From assembly GCA_036365145.1 (NCBI GenBank), contig JAEOAD010000045.1:18331501-18395500 (forward strand): a stretch of DNA of 64,000 bases. Reading direction: 5' to 3'. The notes under the pieces are model-generated. The model was not told where the DNA came from and did not search any database. It worked only from the letters and a program-made list of their open reading frames with translations. Numbering within the stretch: the first letter of the stretch is position 1; every line of letters starts with the position of its first letter. Position numbers and translations under genes: made by a program. This DNA is from Orientallactaga sibirica. Lineage: Eukaryota; Chordata; Mammalia; Rodentia; Dipodidae. This document shows positions 58,101 through 64,000 of the stretch, one piece after another.

Positions 58101-60824
58101 TTCCTCTGACCTCGAGGACGTGGGATTCTCTCTCTCTCTGACCCAACAGGGCCGGGGAAACAATGCACTGAGCCTGGGATGTTTAGTCTGCTTTAGCTGC
58201 TGAGTCTCAGTTTGCTGTTGGGTTTTAATGAATCTTTACTTTGGCCTCCGGTGGAAATACTAGCTGTGCCCCTCCCATCTGCATGACATTGGACAAGCCA
58301 CTAAATCTTCACAGTGCCTGTCTCAAGGAGGCACGAGGATTGAGGCTAGGCATGGCACGGTGCCTGCTGCATGGTGCACACACAGGGTTAGAAAGTGGGG
58401 ACGCAGTGGCAGGCCAATAAGTTAGGGTTCTTCAGACAGTCCAAGATGCTGTGTCTTTCATTAAGCATCTACCCTGAGCATGTGGTAGCAGTATTAAGGG
58501 ACAGGAACACACACATGGAAAGAAGAGGAAATCTGTCTTCGCAGAACTGACCATCCAGAGGGTGTTAAACCCAGACCAGCCTGCGGCAGTTAGAGCTGAC
58601 TCGGACTCCGTTCCCAAGGGGGGACCGATACCATGCTTGATCTTAGCCAAGCATAAAATACCCTTGTATCTGAGAAAAAATACAGGCGGAGACAGGTCAG
58701 TATCACAAAGGAACTAGACTGGTATTTTGAAATGGACTCTTAAACGAGAGGGATTGGCTAGGATGGGGAGGAAGGCTCCCTCCCAAACTCCTGGAGCCAT
58801 CATCAGTCTCTAAGGTGGCCTCCCTTGGACGGGAGATTTTTTAACACAGTTCCCAACACTGGTAGGTGTTTTGGAGAGGTAGAACCATATTTCTGTGTGA
58901 ACTGGATGAATCCCAGGTGAGGCTAACGAGACCCACCTGCTCAGAAGTGGAACTGTGTAGAGAGAGGCAATGCCTTTACTTAGGATGTGTAGCCTGCCTG
59001 GAATGTCTTTTCCTCTCTCTCTGCCTCTTGGCTTTGATGTCACTTGTCTGTAACTTTTCCTGACTTGGCAGCCAGCCCCACCCTGCATGCTAAGCTTCCA
59101 TTGTGCTCTCCTTGGTGTTTCTAGTAGGACCTATGGAGGGAATTTTGGCCAGACTGTGGGGTTCCTGCGGGCAGTTCTTTGTCCCTATCCCTGAGCCCAG
59201 TATCAGTTAGGTTGACTAAATGCCTAGTAGACTAGTCCAGGGAGCTTCAGCAGACAGAATGGGGTCATCACGTATCTCCCGAGGGAATGACATGATCAAC
59301 AGGCACCATGGTGGATGCATTGATGGTGGTGTGGGTAGGGGAAGTGGTAGTGGTCCCAAGGGTTTGGCACTGGGATACCCTGCACCAAGGGTGTCAGGAA
59401 GGAAGGAGGACCAGGGCCAGGGAGATGTTTTGAACTGGAAGATGCAGCCAGGCATGGTGGCACATGCCTTTATCCCAGCACTCGGGAGGCAGAGGTAGGA
59501 GGATCGCTGTGAGTTCAAGGCCAGCCTGAGACTACATAGTGAATTCCAGGTCAGCCTGGGCTAGAGTGAGACCCTACCTCGAAGAAAAAAAAATGAAAGA
59601 AAGAAAAAGAAATGAAGAAAGGGAGATGGAGAAGTAGGGAGTGAGCCTGAACCCTAAACTTTGCCATTTTGGTGTGTGAAGGGCCCACAGGGGCCTTGTC
59701 TCCATTAGTAAATGGCTCCCATCTCTGGCCTCTCTGCAGGAACCGGCACCAATGCGTGCTACATGGAGGAGCTCCGGAATGTGGCCAGCGTGCCCGGGGA
59801 CTCAGGCCACATGTGTATCAACATGGAGTGGGGTGCCTTTGGAGATGATGGCTCACTGGGCCTGCTCAGCACCCATTTTGATACTATTGTGGACCAGACG
59901 TCCATCAACCCGGGAAAACAGAGGTGCGGGCTGGGCCTAGGTAGTGGAGATTGGCAGCGGCCTGCACTGGTGCTAATAGTGGGATCAACTGCTTCATGTA
60001 GACGCACATGCACTTTTATACAGGTTTGAGAAGATGATCAGTGGTATGTACCTGGGGGAGATCGTCCGCCATATCCTCCTGCATTTAACCAGCTTTGGGG
60101 TTCTCTTCCGAGGCCAGCAGGCCCAGTGCCTTCAGACCAAGGACATCTTCAAGACCAAGTTTCTCTCTGAGATTGAAAGGTACCCGAGGCCTACATTGCA
60201 GTGGAATCTATCTGTCATGGTCAGGGTGAGAGGGCATGTTGGCTGCTGCTGTTGGTGAAGGGGGTCTACCATGGAGGATAAAGTGGGAGACTCCTTGAGA
60301 GAGGGAAGCTAATGTAAGGACCCACGAGTTCTGTGTTCTATTCTTTCCTGGCCCCTAGTGATAGCCTGGCCCTGCGGCAGGTCCGAGCCATCCTGGAGGA
60401 TCTGGGGCTCCCCCTGACCTCTGATGATGCCTTGATGGTCCGAGAGGTGTGCCAGGCTGTGTCCCGGAGGGCTGCCCAGCTCTGTGGGGCAGGTGTGGCT
60501 GCTGTAGTAGAAAAGATACGAGAGAACCGGGGCCTGGAGGAGCTGACAGTGTCTGTGGGGGTAGATGGGACCCTCTACAAGATGCACCCGCAGTGAGTCT
60601 GGGAGAATGGGTTGGGCAGGGAGGCACAGCCAGGTGGGCTTGGATGGCCTGGGCTCACCTCAGCCCCTTGCCCTCACAGCTTTTCCAGTCTGGTGGCAAC
60701 AACAGTGAGGGAGCTGGCCCCTCGCTGTGCGGTCTCCTTCTTGCAATCAGAGGATGGGTCCGGCAAAGGTGCGGCGTTGGTCACCGCTGTTGCCTGTCGC
60801 CTTGCCCAGACAGCCCAGGTCTGA
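46065..60824 (+). CDS. HK3: HK3, hexokinase-3, complete 18-exon coding region (924 codons)
   Basis: Hexokinase-3 is a cytosolic/perinuclear enzyme that phosphorylates glucose to glucose-6-phosphate with ATP, mainly in myeloid cells. Coding exons: 46065-46160, 49969-50131, 51216-51370, 51460-51579, 51672-51767, 52529-52628, 52705-52888, 53619-53774, 53945-54178, 54507-54802, 54908-55047, 55128-55247, 57629-57724, 57926-58025, 59740-59923, 60024-60179, 60359-60592, 60680-60824. They sum to 2775 bases with phases that join everywhere, giving 924 residues (human 923). The N-half (to about residue 480) has a degenerate phosphate loop [11 protein letters not shown]. The C-half has LDLGGTNFR, the [16 protein letters not shown] sugar-binding block, the catalytic aspartate in NDTVGTM, and [13 protein letters not shown] near the end. 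Start chosen at MDTIGPA, matching human MDSIGSS. No frameshift or stop; the gene looks intact. Confidence 0.97.
46161..49968 (+). other. HK3: HK3 intron 2 with SINEs and a Y-family repeat
   Basis: Plus B1 46413-46565; minus tRNA-SINE piece 47915-48022; two minus tRNA SINEs of the longer subfamily, 48040-48308 and 48320-48540; a minus Y-family element 48548-48840; plus B1 49335-49470. The stretches 46570-47910 and 48840-49330 show no element or exon that I can name. Confidence 0.7.
49969..50131 (+). CDS. HK3: HK3 coding exon (residues 33-87)
   Basis: [20 protein letters not shown] onward to [14 protein letters not shown]: the N-terminal helix and the MLPTYV motif that opens every 50-kDa hexokinase unit. 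Acceptor CCCCAG at 49963-49968, donor GTGGGT at 50132. Ends in phase 1. Confidence 0.95.
50132..51215 (+). repeat. HK3 intron 3: four tRNA SINEs in both orientations
   Basis: Minus copies 50325-50545 and 50990-51178, plus copies 50570-50775 and 50783-50985. The last one stops about 37 bases before the acceptor of the next HK3 exon, so the branch-point region is very short and partly SINE-adjacent. Confidence 0.9.
51216..51370 (+). CDS. HK3: HK3 coding exon (residues 87-138), degenerate phosphate loop
   Basis: [20 protein letters not shown] contains the place of the hexokinase phosphate-1 loop; the active form is LDLGGTNFR, so the aspartate and a glycine are replaced. This fits a non-catalytic, regulatory N-half. 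The acceptor lies about 37 bases after a minus-strand SINE. Donor GTGAGT. Confidence 0.95.
51460..51579 (+). CDS. HK3: HK3 coding exon (residues 139-178)
   Basis: [20 protein letters not shown] to [17 protein letters not shown]-half version of the hexokinase sugar-binding signature. Exactly 120 bases, equal to its C-half partner at 55128-55247. Confidence 0.95.
51672..51767 (+). CDS. HK3: HK3 coding exon (residues 179-210)
   Basis: [20 protein letters not shown] to RDAIQRKG. 96 bases, the same as 57629-57724. Donor GTGAGT at 51768. WTKGF and EGQDVV are conserved hexokinase blocks. Confidence 0.95.
51768..52528 (+). other. HK3: HK3 intron 6, no repeat recognised
   Basis: About 760 bases of unique-looking sequence. 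I see no SINE, exon or RNA gene. The end is pyrimidine rich before the CTAG acceptor. Confidence 0.6.
52529..52628 (+). CDS. HK3: HK3 coding exon (residues 211-244)
   Basis: [20 protein letters not shown] onward to GLIV. The aspartate of NDTVGTM, the catalytic base position, is kept even in this N-half. 100 bases, as in 57926-58025. Confidence 0.95.
52705..52888 (+). CDS. HK3: HK3 coding exon (residues 244-305)
   Basis: [20 protein letters not shown] to HESLNPGAQ. Contains the [10 protein letters not shown] glucose-contact motif and [14 protein letters not shown]. 184 bases, equal to 59740-59923. Donor GTGGCC at 52889 is weak (no G at +5). Confidence 0.95.
53085..53320 (-). repeat. tRNA-derived SINE in HK3 intron 8
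   Basis: Minus copy with (GA)n-rich head, GCCACTGCAAGTGAATTCCA body and end GACATTTCTCCAGC; about 300 bases before the FEKMIGG exon. Confidence 0.85.
53619..53774 (+). CDS. HK3: HK3 coding exon (residues 305-357)
   Basis: [20 protein letters not shown] to [14 protein letters not shown] end with a split codon. [12 protein letters not shown] is a hallmark hexokinase motif. 156 bases, equal to 60024-60179. Donor GTGAGT. Confidence 0.95.
53945..54178 (+). CDS. HK3: HK3 coding exon (residues 357-435)
   Basis: [20 protein letters not shown] to [12 protein letters not shown]. 234 bases, equal to 60359-60592. Acceptor TTTAG at 53940-53944; donor GTATTG at 54179 is weak, lacking the usual A/G context at +3 to +5. 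Confidence 0.94.
54179..54506 (+). other. HK3: HK3 intron 10, unique sequence
   Basis: 328 bases between exons with no SINE. It begins with a weak GTATTG donor, so intronic elements may help recognition (inference). Confidence 0.6.
54507..54802 (+). CDS. HK3: HK3 coding exon joining the two halves (residues 435-534)
   Basis: [20 protein letters not shown], then [20 protein letters not shown] (end of the N-half), then the linker helix [20 protein letters not shown] and [17 protein letters not shown] that opens the C-half. 296 bases; it equals a last-exon unit fused to a first-exon unit, as expected for a tandem gene duplication. Confidence 0.95.
54908..55047 (+). CDS. HK3: HK3 coding exon (residues 534-580), active phosphate loop
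   Basis: [20 protein letters not shown] to [21 protein letters not shown] is the intact ATP phosphate-1 loop. One residue longer than the human exon (TEGSVQ against TTGVQ). Donor GTACTC at 55048 is weak. Confidence 0.95.
55128..55247 (+). CDS. HK3: HK3 coding exon (residues 581-620)
   Basis: [20 protein letters not shown] to [16 protein letters not shown], the C-half hexokinase signature that binds the sugar. Donor GTAAGG at 55248. Confidence 0.96.
55248..57628 (+). other. HK3: HK3 intron 13, repeat rich
   Basis: A minus Y-family element at about 55296-55640 (ACTTGAGGGGAAGCTCCATG, AATTCCCAAATCTCC, CCAACCACCACAGG words, as at 48590-48840); minus B1 56285-56448; ID-like unit 56575-56660; plus B1 56675-56843 with a long A-run at about 56815-56843; plus tRNA SINE 56860-57040. 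The parts 55650-56280 and 57045-57628 show nothing named. Confidence 0.75.
57629..57724 (+). CDS. HK3: HK3 coding exon (residues 621-652)
   Basis: [20 protein letters not shown] to [14 protein letters not shown] and the acidic EGQDVV block line the sugar site. It follows a 2.4-kb intron full of repeats. Donor GTAGGA. Confidence 0.96.
57926..58025 (+). CDS. HK3: HK3 coding exon (residues 653-686), catalytic aspartate
   Basis: [20 protein letters not shown] to EMGLIV. The aspartate of NDTVGTM is the general base of the active C-half. Donor GTAAGG at 58026. Confidence 0.96.
58026..59739 (+). other. HK3: HK3 intron 15
   Basis: About 1.7 kb with one clear element, a plus B1 at 59450-59595. A short U2 snRNA-like match on the minus strand lies at 58624-58650. 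The rest shows no exon or named repeat. Confidence 0.6.
58624..58650 (-). pseudogene. Possible truncated U2 snRNA-like fragment
   Basis: Minus strand 58650-58636 reads TTGGCTAAGATCAAG, 15 bases identical to the 5' region of U2 snRNA. The next 12 bases match at about 8 positions. It lacks the rest of U2 (branch-point and Sm sites), so it is at most a small fragment. It may also be chance or a SINE edge. Confidence 0.25.
59740..59923 (+). CDS. HK3: HK3 coding exon (residues 686-747)
   Basis: [20 protein letters not shown] to [10 protein letters not shown]. Contains [11 protein letters not shown] and [10 protein letters not shown], both glucose-contact regions. Donor GTGCGG at 59924. Confidence 0.96.
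60024..60179 (+). CDS. HK3: HK3 coding exon (residues 747-799)
   Basis: [20 protein letters not shown] to [12 protein letters not shown]. Acceptor ATACAG ends at 60023; donor GTACCC at 60180 is weak (no G at +5). Confidence 0.96.
60359..60592 (+). CDS. HK3: HK3 coding exon (residues 799-877)
   Basis: [20 protein letters not shown] to [13 protein letters not shown]. The [11 protein letters not shown] block precedes the adenine-binding region. Donor GTGAGT at 60593. Confidence 0.96.
60680..60824 (+). CDS. HK3: HK3 last coding exon (residues 877-924)
   Basis: [20 protein letters not shown] to [20 protein letters not shown], ending TAQV and TGA at 60822-60824. [13 protein letters not shown] is the conserved adenosine-site block. 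Human has HPRFSS here; this gene has HPHFSS through the split codon CA|C. Confidence 0.96.
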
Positions 60825-60998
60825 AGAAATCTCCGTGAACCACAAGACTGTAGACCCAGCTTTGATGGTGGACTAAGGCCTGGGCCAAGTCTGTCTCTCA
60901 GCCAGACCCAGCCACCCAGGACTCCTCAGTGTGTGTGTGAACCCTCATCTTGCCTTTGACCTTTGGCTTTCCCTGAGAGAAGTAGCACTCAGGTTAGC

Positions 60999-61004
60999 AA
61001 TATA
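60999..61004 (+). terminator. HK3: Candidate HK3 polyadenylation signal AATATA
   Basis: A known variant hexamer, 175 bases after the HK3 stop, at the start of the (AT)n run. There is no AATAAA or ATTAAA on the plus strand between 60825 and 61100, so this is the best choice but not proved. Confidence 0.45.
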
Positions 61005-61013
61005 TATATATAA

Positions 61014-61019
61014 TTTATT
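61014..61019 (-). terminator. UNC5A: UNC5A polyadenylation signal AATAAA
   Basis: Canonical hexamer on the minus strand, 1.05 kb after the UNC5A stop, followed by an AT-rich stretch. It lies within about 10-15 bases of the best HK3 signal on the other strand. Confidence 0.8.
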
Positions 61020-62066
61020 TACATTCACGTCCGCTAAAATCCCTACGTGCCCCGGCAGCCAGGCAAGGCTGTGTACATAAGGCCAAGTGTAAGTGCATGA
61101 ATGCACTTAAAACAGAGTCAGGACACAAGCTTCACACAACAGGCCCCACATAGGGGCACTGGCCAGCCCCAGGAATGGGCACGCCACGGCACACACACTT
61201 GCCATTGTACAGCCCGGGACTCCCATTGCATATTCACACTCCCCGCTGGGCAGGGCACCTCGAGGCTGGGGGAACGGGGGGGGGGTAGGGGGAATCAGGG
61301 AGGAGCCATCGGGTGTCCCTGGGTTGGTGGGAGAAGGGCAGCATGTGAGAGGCAGATGTGTACCGACACCAGGTGTGAAAGACGTGAGCAGCCTCCAGGT
61401 GTGCAGCATGAGATGTGTGTGGTGGGGGAAGGTCCTGCGTGACCAGGGGAAGGGGTGCATGTGAGATGAGCACACGAGGCATATATGAACACATGCCCAT
61501 GTGGTGATTGTGTGCCTGAATCCAGGGGCTAGCCCCTGTTCAGCTGAGGCCCTCAGTCCCCTTGCCCCCCTCACCCCAGGCTTGAAGCCAGGCCCCTCAG
61601 GTGTGCCCCTACCCAGCAGGCACAAAAATGTTTGCATAAGGCCCAGCTCAGGCAGGAGCTCTGGGGGCCATGTCCCGAGCCCAACATGTGTGCACATGCC
61701 CGTGTGTATGCGGGGGGTGGGGTGGGCCCTAGTGAGGGACAGGGGAGAGGTAGCATCACACGCATATACACACACACACAGATGGGCTGGGCAGGGCCCA
61801 GGCTCCAGGCACTGTCTACTCTGGGCCCTGGGGCCAGGCAGAGTGTGAACAGGTGGCTATGCCAACCTGGCCAGGCAGTCCATGGAGGGATGAGGAGATT
61901 GGGCAGGGTCTGAAGGACCAGCATTAAGGGACAACTTCAGCCAGGAGGGGGGTTCTGTCCAAGCAGCTATCCCCCAGTGTGGGAGTAGGGCCCCTGTCCG
62001 GCTTCTGCCTGTCCCTGGTGGGTGCCAAAGCTGGTGAGAGTGTAGGCATTATGGGCCTGGCTGGCC

Positions 62067-62232
62067 TTAGCACTCGGCCTCTGACACTGTGAAGAGGCCA
62101 GCATCTGGCTGGCCCAGTCCGGCCACGGCTGCTGCCAGCTGGCTGAGGTTGCCGTTGGGGAAGTGCCGCGCCTCCCACAGGTTGAGGATCATGGCTGTGG
62201 GGCTGGGCTTGGAGGCAAAGAAGCTGAGATGG
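62067..62232 (-). CDS. UNC5A: UNC5A last coding exon, death domain end and stop
   Basis: [20 protein letters not shown] to FTVSEAEC and TAA (plus 62067-62069). It holds the final helices of the death domain. Identical or nearly so to human UNC5A as remembered, showing strong constraint. Confidence 0.97.
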
Positions 62233-64000
62233 CTGCAAAAAGGAGGGGAGCCTATCAGTAGCCTGGCCTCACCCCCAGGCTCTCCCTCCATGACCCTCAC
62301 CCCAGCCTAACCAGAGATAAGACATCCCCTCTGACAAATGCACTGCCTTACTCGGTCACTAGTCAGTGTGGCACAGGTGTGTAGGCCTCCTATGATCCAC
62401 CCACCCCTGCCCCATCTGCCCAGACTGGCAGTAGGTAGCCTCTTCAGCCCCTCCCTGCCCATATCCCACTCACCTGTCCAGGTGGAGTTTCTGGGCTAAG
62501 GTCCGCCAGTCGGCACCCCGGCTACAGGGTGGGTCTAGGCTGGTAATGATCTTCTGCCGAATGAGGAAGGGGATCTTGAAGGCACTGGGGCCCACCAGGG
62601 CTGGGACCCCCCCTTCACTCTCCAGAGCTAGCAGGTCAGCAAACCTTGTGTCCTAGGAAGTGGGAGGCACAAAGGAAGTACCTGTTATACCTCTGCCTGC
62701 TGCTGCTTCCTGCTGGGAGCGCTCCCAGATCACCCCCTGGCATAGCAGGGCATTGGGGCTTTCTGGGCATCCTCTCCCTTCTGTGCCAGGGCTTTATTCT
62801 TTGGGTCTCAGAGGTGTAATGACCTTCCCAAAGTCATAGCCAGTGACAGGAAACTTTATTCCTCTCTCTGCCTTGTATCCCTGCCATTCTACCACCTCTG
62901 CTGGCCAGCACTATTCTCCTCTGACTGCCTGTATCTTCCCACTTAAGGTTTTGCTACCAAAAAATACACCGAGCTGCCTGTCAAACTCCTGCTTATCCTT
63001 TGGGGCCCAGTGTCAAATCCTTCCTTGGGGGAAACCCTCCAGAGCCCCTGGCCTCTGCCTGCTGCTACTTCCTCACCCTGTTTGACCCCCTAGCCACGTT
63101 CCATCTGCATGGGCATCTCTGTCCCCAGAAAGTCGGGGGCAGCTGCCTAGTGGTTTCTAGAAGGATAGGAGGAGTAAAGGCTGGCGGCTGGTTGTCAGCT
63201 AGTCCCAGGTGTTGGAACATTTCTGGGATGGTGACTGGTAGGAGTATATCACCTTTCCTGCCCACCTTGGTGATGTTGAAGTTGATGTTGAAGCTCTGCC
63301 CGTCGCCCTCCACCTGCCACACCCACACCTTGCAGGCCAGGTCGCTGGTGCTGGGACTGATGCGCTCCAAGGTGAAGGTACAATACAGGTACTGCTGGGT
63401 GCCATTCCAGATATGATAGAAGGGGATCTCCTGGAGTGGGAGGGAGACAGAAAGGAGGCATTAAGGGTGCCTGGCACAGTCTCTGGAGCCCTGGTCATGG
63501 GCCTGGGCCTCACCTGATAGCTGACGAGGAGCTTGCTCTTCCACAGGGAGCTGGGGACGTCATGGATGGACAAGCGCAGGTTGTGATAGCTGTCTTTGAA
63601 GTGCAGGACTCGGGGCTCCTGGATTAGCTGTCCACCCAGCTGCTTCTCCAGTTGCACCACCTCCTGTAGTACCCAGGTGGTCAGTAGGGCCTTGGGCTTG
63701 AGGTGCCCCTCCCTGCTGTCCCCTGAAGCCAGGGGAGGGGGCCTCTGTGCCTAGGGCTGGGCAATCAGCCTATAGGGCCAGGGCTGGATGTGGGGAGTAC
63801 CTTGAGTGCATCATGGGTGTCGTGCAGGCAGTACACACGAATGTTGTACTCAAGGGAGGTGCAGGCCACAGGGGCAAACAGAAGGAGTTTGAGGCGCTTG
63901 GTAGCAGCCACGCTGAGGGCCTCTCCCACCAAGGCAAAGCGGCCCAGCTGCTCCGTGAAGATGTAGCAGGCGCCGGCCTCCAGCTGGCAGTAGTAGAGGT
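62067..64000 (-). CDS. UNC5A: UNC5A, netrin receptor, last five coding exons (partial; 5' part lies right of the window)
   Basis: UNC5A is a single-pass netrin-1 receptor that mediates axon repulsion and works as a dependence receptor. Its intracellular part has ZU5, UPA and death domains. Exons in minus order: 64000-63801 (runs off the window), 63663-63514, 63430-63266, 62652-62474 and 62232-62067 (stop TAA). AG/GT boundaries and phases join into 285 codons with no break. The product reads ITEQLGRF-type ZU5/UPA residues, [36 protein letters not shown] and the death domain [20 protein letters not shown]...FTVSEAEC, matching human UNC5A. In human, UNC5A also lies tail to tail beside HK3, so synteny agrees. 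Confidence 0.96.
62474..62652 (-). CDS. UNC5A: UNC5A coding exon, death domain start
   Basis: [20 protein letters not shown] to [13 protein letters not shown] plus a split serine codon. [20 protein letters not shown] is the start of the death domain. 179 bases; donor GTGAGT (62473-62468). Confidence 0.96.
63266..63430 (-). CDS. UNC5A: UNC5A coding exon, UPA region end
   Basis: 55 codons: [20 protein letters not shown] to FNINFNITK. Human has QRYLHCTF at the same place. Donor GTGGGC (63265-63260), a slightly weak site. Phase 0 at both ends. Confidence 0.96.
63514..63663 (-). CDS. UNC5A: UNC5A coding exon, UPA region
   Basis: 50 codons: [20 protein letters not shown] to SKLLVSYQ. Minus acceptor ACAG (63667-63664), donor GTGAGG (63513-63508). 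Phase 0 at both ends. Confidence 0.96.
63801..64000 (-). CDS. UNC5A: UNC5A coding exon, right part, cut by window edge
   Basis: Reads [20 protein letters not shown] onward to [12 protein letters not shown], the late ZU5/UPA region. The donor GTACTCC on the minus strand is at 63800-63794. The exon start is outside the window. Confidence 0.95.

Larger units (their letters stand above)
60825..61030 (+). other. HK3: HK3 3' UTR and polyadenylation region
   Basis: The 3' UTR after the TGA is about 180-200 bases. No canonical AATAAA is present on the plus strand. AATATA at 60999-61004, within an (AT)n run, is the best candidate signal. The same spot carries UNC5A's signal on the other strand. Confidence 0.55.
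60995..62066 (-). other. UNC5A: UNC5A 3' UTR, GC rich, with AATAAA
   Basis: About 1.07 kb on the minus strand after TAA. It contains (GT)/(CA) and G-rich runs (for example GGGGGGGG near 61276-61283). The canonical AATAAA is on the minus strand at 61019-61014 (plus TTTATT), just before an (AT)n run where cleavage likely falls, about 60990-61005. A long minus-strand open stretch at 61107-61775 lies inside this UTR and shows no conserved motif. Confidence 0.75.

Noticed and set aside
61107..61775. 222-codon minus-strand open frame
   Set aside because: It lies in the UNC5A 3' UTR, in GC-rich and GT-rich sequence, has no recognisable domain and starts in simple sequence.
1..64000. CRISPR arrays, operons, prophage, toxin-antitoxin or other bacterial-type systems
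   Set aside because: No spaced identical repeats, no compact coding and no ribosome-binding sites; the DNA is clearly mammalian. Tandem arrays seen are microsatellites.

Overview
The window is mammalian nuclear DNA, almost certainly rodent. It is dense with B1-type (7SL-derived) and B2/ID-like (tRNA-derived) SINEs. It also holds LINE-1 3' ends, many simple repeats, and vertebrate genes split into short exons with GT-AG introns. The SINE consensus (a B1 with 'ccaccctgagactacatagtgaattcc' style core, split here as a description only, and a tRNA SINE ending in a CT-rich tract plus ATAAATAA tail) looks to me like that of a dipodid such as a jerboa. That species guess is inference only.

Three protein-coding genes are supported, in the order and orientation of the human 5q35.2 neighbourhood read backwards: UIMC1 (+), HK3 (+) and UNC5A (-). 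(1) Positions 1-31.5 kb: a long repeat-filled UIMC1 intron (1-19786), then the last five UIMC1 coding exons (19787-31228) and its 3' UTR. They encode the second C2HC zinc finger and the C-terminal tail of RAP80, the ubiquitin-binding subunit of the BRCA1-A complex. (2) 31.5-41 kb: an intergenic stretch with many mobile-element fragments, including a clear nested insertion (35.5-37.4 kb), a 200-bp direct repeat pair and an almost identical 86-bp direct repeat. (3) 41-61 kb: HK3. A probable non-coding first exon lies at about 41.0 kb, and 18 coding exons run from 46065 to 60824. They form an uninterrupted 924-codon reading frame for hexokinase-3, with two homologous halves whose exon lengths repeat exactly. 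(4) 61-64 kb: the 3' UTR and last five coding exons of UNC5A on the minus strand (end of the ZU5/UPA region and the death domain). The gene runs off the right edge.

HK3 and UNC5A converge tail to tail, and their polyadenylation signals sit about 15 bases apart, so their 3' UTRs probably overlap. HK3 (cytosolic glucose phosphorylation in myeloid cells), UIMC1 (DNA damage response) and UNC5A (netrin receptor) are neighbours by synteny, not by pathway. I found no CRISPR, operon, toxin or other prokaryote-like system. Nothing in the window looks like a wholly undescribed gene system; the most interesting signals are the convergent 3' ends, the nested retroelements, an L1 insertion beside the putative HK3 promoter, and the near-identical 86-bp repeat.
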